64,000 bases of DNA from the NCBI GenBank assembly GCA_964650905.1, contig CAZYVH010000002.1, positions 1 to 64,000 of the forward strand, written 5' to 3'. Of this stretch, positions 62,102 through 64,000 are shown piece after piece. The position numbers were made by a program, and so were the translations under genes. The notes under the pieces were generated by a model. The model was not told the origin of the DNA. It was given only the letters and a program-made list of their open reading frames with translations, and searched no databases. Source of the stretch: SZUA-36 sp964650905 (GTDB lineage: Bacteria; Pseudomonadota; Gammaproteobacteria; Xanthomonadales; SZUA-36). Numbering within the stretch: the first letter of the stretch is position 1; every line of letters starts with the position of its first letter.

Positions 62102-64000
62102 CTAAGGATCAAACAACCTGTCCTGACGCACCACGCCAGCGGGCGCCTTGCCGGTTCCCAGTTCCCGGGCATAACGATGTCCTGCATACACTGCCGCGGC
62201 AATAATGGCAGGTGCATCGCAATCGCCTATTTTGTCCAGTGTAGGTTCAGACTCAGAAGCGGATGCGTTTGATTCCCTTTTCCGGGCAATCTCTTTATAG
62301 AGGCCATCACTGGGGGTTCGCGCGGTGACCAGCACCACGGCGTCCGCCGCCAGCAGACGGGTCTGACCGGTATAGACACAGCTCAAGCGGGCCCTGGTAC
62401 CGTCGTATTCATCCAGACCATGTGCGGTGGTGATCTCAACCCCCAGTTGAATAAGACGTTGTTGGGTCTGATAGTGTTCATCCGTCATCACCCCCCAGGC
62501 GGAGACGAGGTTTTGGGGTGTAACAAAACACACCTTTGCACCTTGCGCCACCAGTGCCTCGGCCACGACGCTGCCCATGTAATAGTGGTCATCGTCAAAC
62601 ACCAACACCCTGCCGGTTGGCAAGCGGCCCTCAAAAATATCGTCGGGTGTAAAAATCTGTTCTTTCGGTCCCAGATTCTGACACGGCTGATCGTGGTAAC
62701 GACCAAAACCATCGGCGCGCCATGTGGCGCCCGTTGCAATGACAATGTGGTTGGCACCGATACCCAGCACGTCGTTGGCACCCAGCTCGTTGTCCAGAAA
62801 AATTTCGACGTTCGGCATGATCTGGATCTGCTGCACCCGGTAATCCCTTACCCGGCCCCATTCGGACAAACCCGGCAAGCGGCATTCCCGGGTAACGCGC
62901 CCGCCGAGCTCCTTTGAAGCCTCTGCCAGTAAAACAGTGTAACCACGCTGACCGAGCGCCCGGCACGCCTCAAGACCTGCCGGGCCAGCCCCGACGATGA
63001 GCACGGTGGCGTCGCTGCCAGCGGGCAAAATACGCTCAGGATGCCATCCCCGGCGCCATTCCTCACCCATCGTCGGGTTTTGCGTACAACGAATGGGTAC
63101 ACTCAGGCTATCGCCGGTGTAACAGATATTGCAGCCGATGCACTCTCGAATGTCCTCCAGGCGCCCTGTCTCGATCTTGCGTGGCAAAAACGGGTCGGCA
63201 ATGGAGGGGCGGGCCGCACCGATGAAATCCACGATACCCCGGCGCAATTGCGAGACCATGGTGTCCGGTGACGTAAAACGCCCCACGCTGACAACGGGTT
63301 TGCTGGTGATGGACTTGACGTAGCTCATCGTATTTTCCAGCGATGCTTCCTTGACGAAACGTGACACACCCATTTCGTGTTCGTAGTCATGCACGTTGAT
63401 ATCCCAGAGATCGGGGAGTTCAGCCAGTATTTCGAACATCTCCTTACGTTCATTTGAAACCGGTTGCGCCGCTGTGCCGGTGCCGTCATCGGCCGACATA
63501 CGCACAGCGACCGCGCAGCTATCACCGACCGCGTCTTTGGTTTCTTCGATCAATTCACGTACCAGACGAACACGATTTTTCAGGCATCCACCGTATTCGT
63601 CGCTGCGTTGGTTGTGCCGGGAGGAAAGAAACTGGGACAGCAAATACATATGTGTTGCATAGACGTACACGATGTCAAAACCCGCTTCCCGGGCCCGCAG
63701 GGCCGCCGCGCGGTGCCAACGGCGCAGATTGCGGATATCCTGCAAATCCATGGCCCGGGTCTGATAGGGGTGACCTGCCAGATTTGGCATGCTGCTGACA
63801 CCCGGCGCCACCTCCCGGGTCATCAGGTTGGCGCCACCGGCGCCACCGGCCCACAACTCCACCCCCGCCAGGGCGCCAAATTCGTGCACTTTCTCGGTCA
63901 TCAATGCCTGCGCCCTGATATCACCCTGGTCCCACAAGCTGGTATAGGGGTGGGGCAGGTCGTCAGAACTGGGGTGAATGGAACAATACTCCGTGCAGAC
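62102..64000 (-). CDS. trimethylamine dehydrogenase-like FMN/Fe-S/FAD oxidoreductase, 5' end beyond window
   Basis: 632 residues are visible; about 55-60 N-terminal residues lie outside. Layout equals that of TMADH and 2,4-dienoyl-CoA reductase: an old-yellow-enzyme barrel (TEYCSIHPSSDD, GALAGVELWAGGAG, ARPSIADPFLPRKIETGRL), the 4Fe-4S motif C-x2-C-x2-C-x11-C (ECIGCNIC, then IRCTQN), and two nucleotide-binding domains (VLIVGAGPAGLEACRALG, RVLVFDDDHYYMGS). Of the TMADH aromatic bowl, Tyr60 is kept (TEYCS), but Trp355 is Asp (CNICYTGD) and the Trp264 segment reads HDYEHEMG. A different substrate is likely. It converges on the adenylating enzyme gene. Confidence 0.88.
   Translation of the reverse strand, partial: VCTEYCSIHPSSDDLPHPYTSLWDQGDIRAQALMTEKVHEFGALAGVELWAGGAGGANLMTREVAPGVSSMPNLAGHPYQTRAMDLQDIRNLRRWHRAAALRAREAGFDIVYVYATHMYLLSQFLSSRHNQRSDEYGGCLKNRVRLVRELIEETKDAVGDSCAVAVRMSADDGTGTAAQPVSNERKEMFEILAELPDLWDINVHDYEHEMGVSRFVKEASLENTMSYVKSITSKPVVSVGRFTSPDTMVSQLRRGIVDFIGAARPSIADPFLPRKIETGRLEDIRECIGCNICYTGDSLSVPIRCTQNPTMGEEWRRGWHPERILPAGSDATVLIVGAGPAGLEACRALGQRGYTVLLAEASKELGGRVTRECRLPGLSEWGRVRDYRVQQIQIMPNVEIFLDNELGANDVLGIGANHIVIATGATWRADGFGRYHDQPCQNLGPKEQIFTPDDIFEGRLPTGRVLVFDDDHYYMGSVVAEALVAQGAKVCFVTPQNLVSAWGVMTDEHYQTQQRLIQLGVEITTAHGLDEYDGTRARLSCVYTGQTRLLAADAVVLVTARTPSDGLYKEIARKRESNASASESEPTLDKIGDCDAPAIIAAAVYAGHRYARELGTGKAPAGVVRQDRLFDP

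Overview
The window is a scaffold (two runs of 100 N) from a gammaproteobacterium, most likely an uncultured one assembled from short reads. The evidence is gene order and gene type: yibN-secB-gpsA beside gpmI-envC-ctpA, rhlB divergent from trxA-rho, rpoH beside ftsX-ftsE, a fused aspartate kinase/diaminopimelate decarboxylase, DUF1820 and DUF2909 genes, and a class II ribonucleotide reductase split into two genes as in Pseudomonas. I cannot fix the order or family. No rRNA, tRNA, CRISPR array or intact insertion sequence was found.

Layout. 0-3 kb (minus): a periplasmic RidA-like protein, a GMC (FAD) oxidoreductase and its gluconate 2-dehydrogenase subunit 3-like partner; the N run inside the last is an assembly artefact. 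3-8.4 kb (minus): deoxynucleoside salvage (cdd, deoD, deoA) behind nrdJab, with a pair of NrdR-type boxes and a sigma70-like promoter upstream of nrdJa. 8.8-15.6 kb: trmL, gpsA, secB, a rhodanese, gpmI, envC, ctpA. 15.6-19.1 kb (minus): DUF1820, rhomboid protease, GspB and an ExeA/GspA-type ATPase. 19.4-27.3 kb: an aa3-type cytochrome c oxidase operon (coxB, coxA, a 43-residue membrane peptide, ctaG, coxC) followed by SURF1, a Sco-like protein, ctaA and ctaB for heme A synthesis and assembly. 27.6-47.4 kb: housekeeping genes (gcvP, lysC-lysA fusion, rpoH, ftsXE, rhlB, trxA, rho, mdh, pdxB, typA, an M61 peptidase, class II DAHP synthase, dsbB) with two palindromic repeat elements. 47.4-50.2 kb: a hutI-like remnant and a Fur-box-controlled feoAB operon.

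50.3-57.6 kb is the accessory part. It is visibly more AT-rich in places and holds five glycan or sulfate transfer genes in mixed orientation: a glycosyltransferase carrying an N-terminal PqqD/RRE-like domain, a family 2 glycosyltransferase, an 887-residue sulfotransferase-TPR-glycosyltransferase fusion, an exostosin-like protein and a small sulfotransferase. Together they suggest a sulfated surface glycan or glycosylated product. Beyond it lie a lipoprotein-like gene, a SurA/PrsA-like prolyl isomerase and an abundant-looking 597-residue secreted protein of unknown family.

The right end holds a phenylacetate-CoA ligase/CapK-like adenylating enzyme interrupted by a true sequence gap, and the 5'-truncated gene of a trimethylamine dehydrogenase-like flavoprotein that lacks two of the three aromatic residues used to bind trimethylamine.
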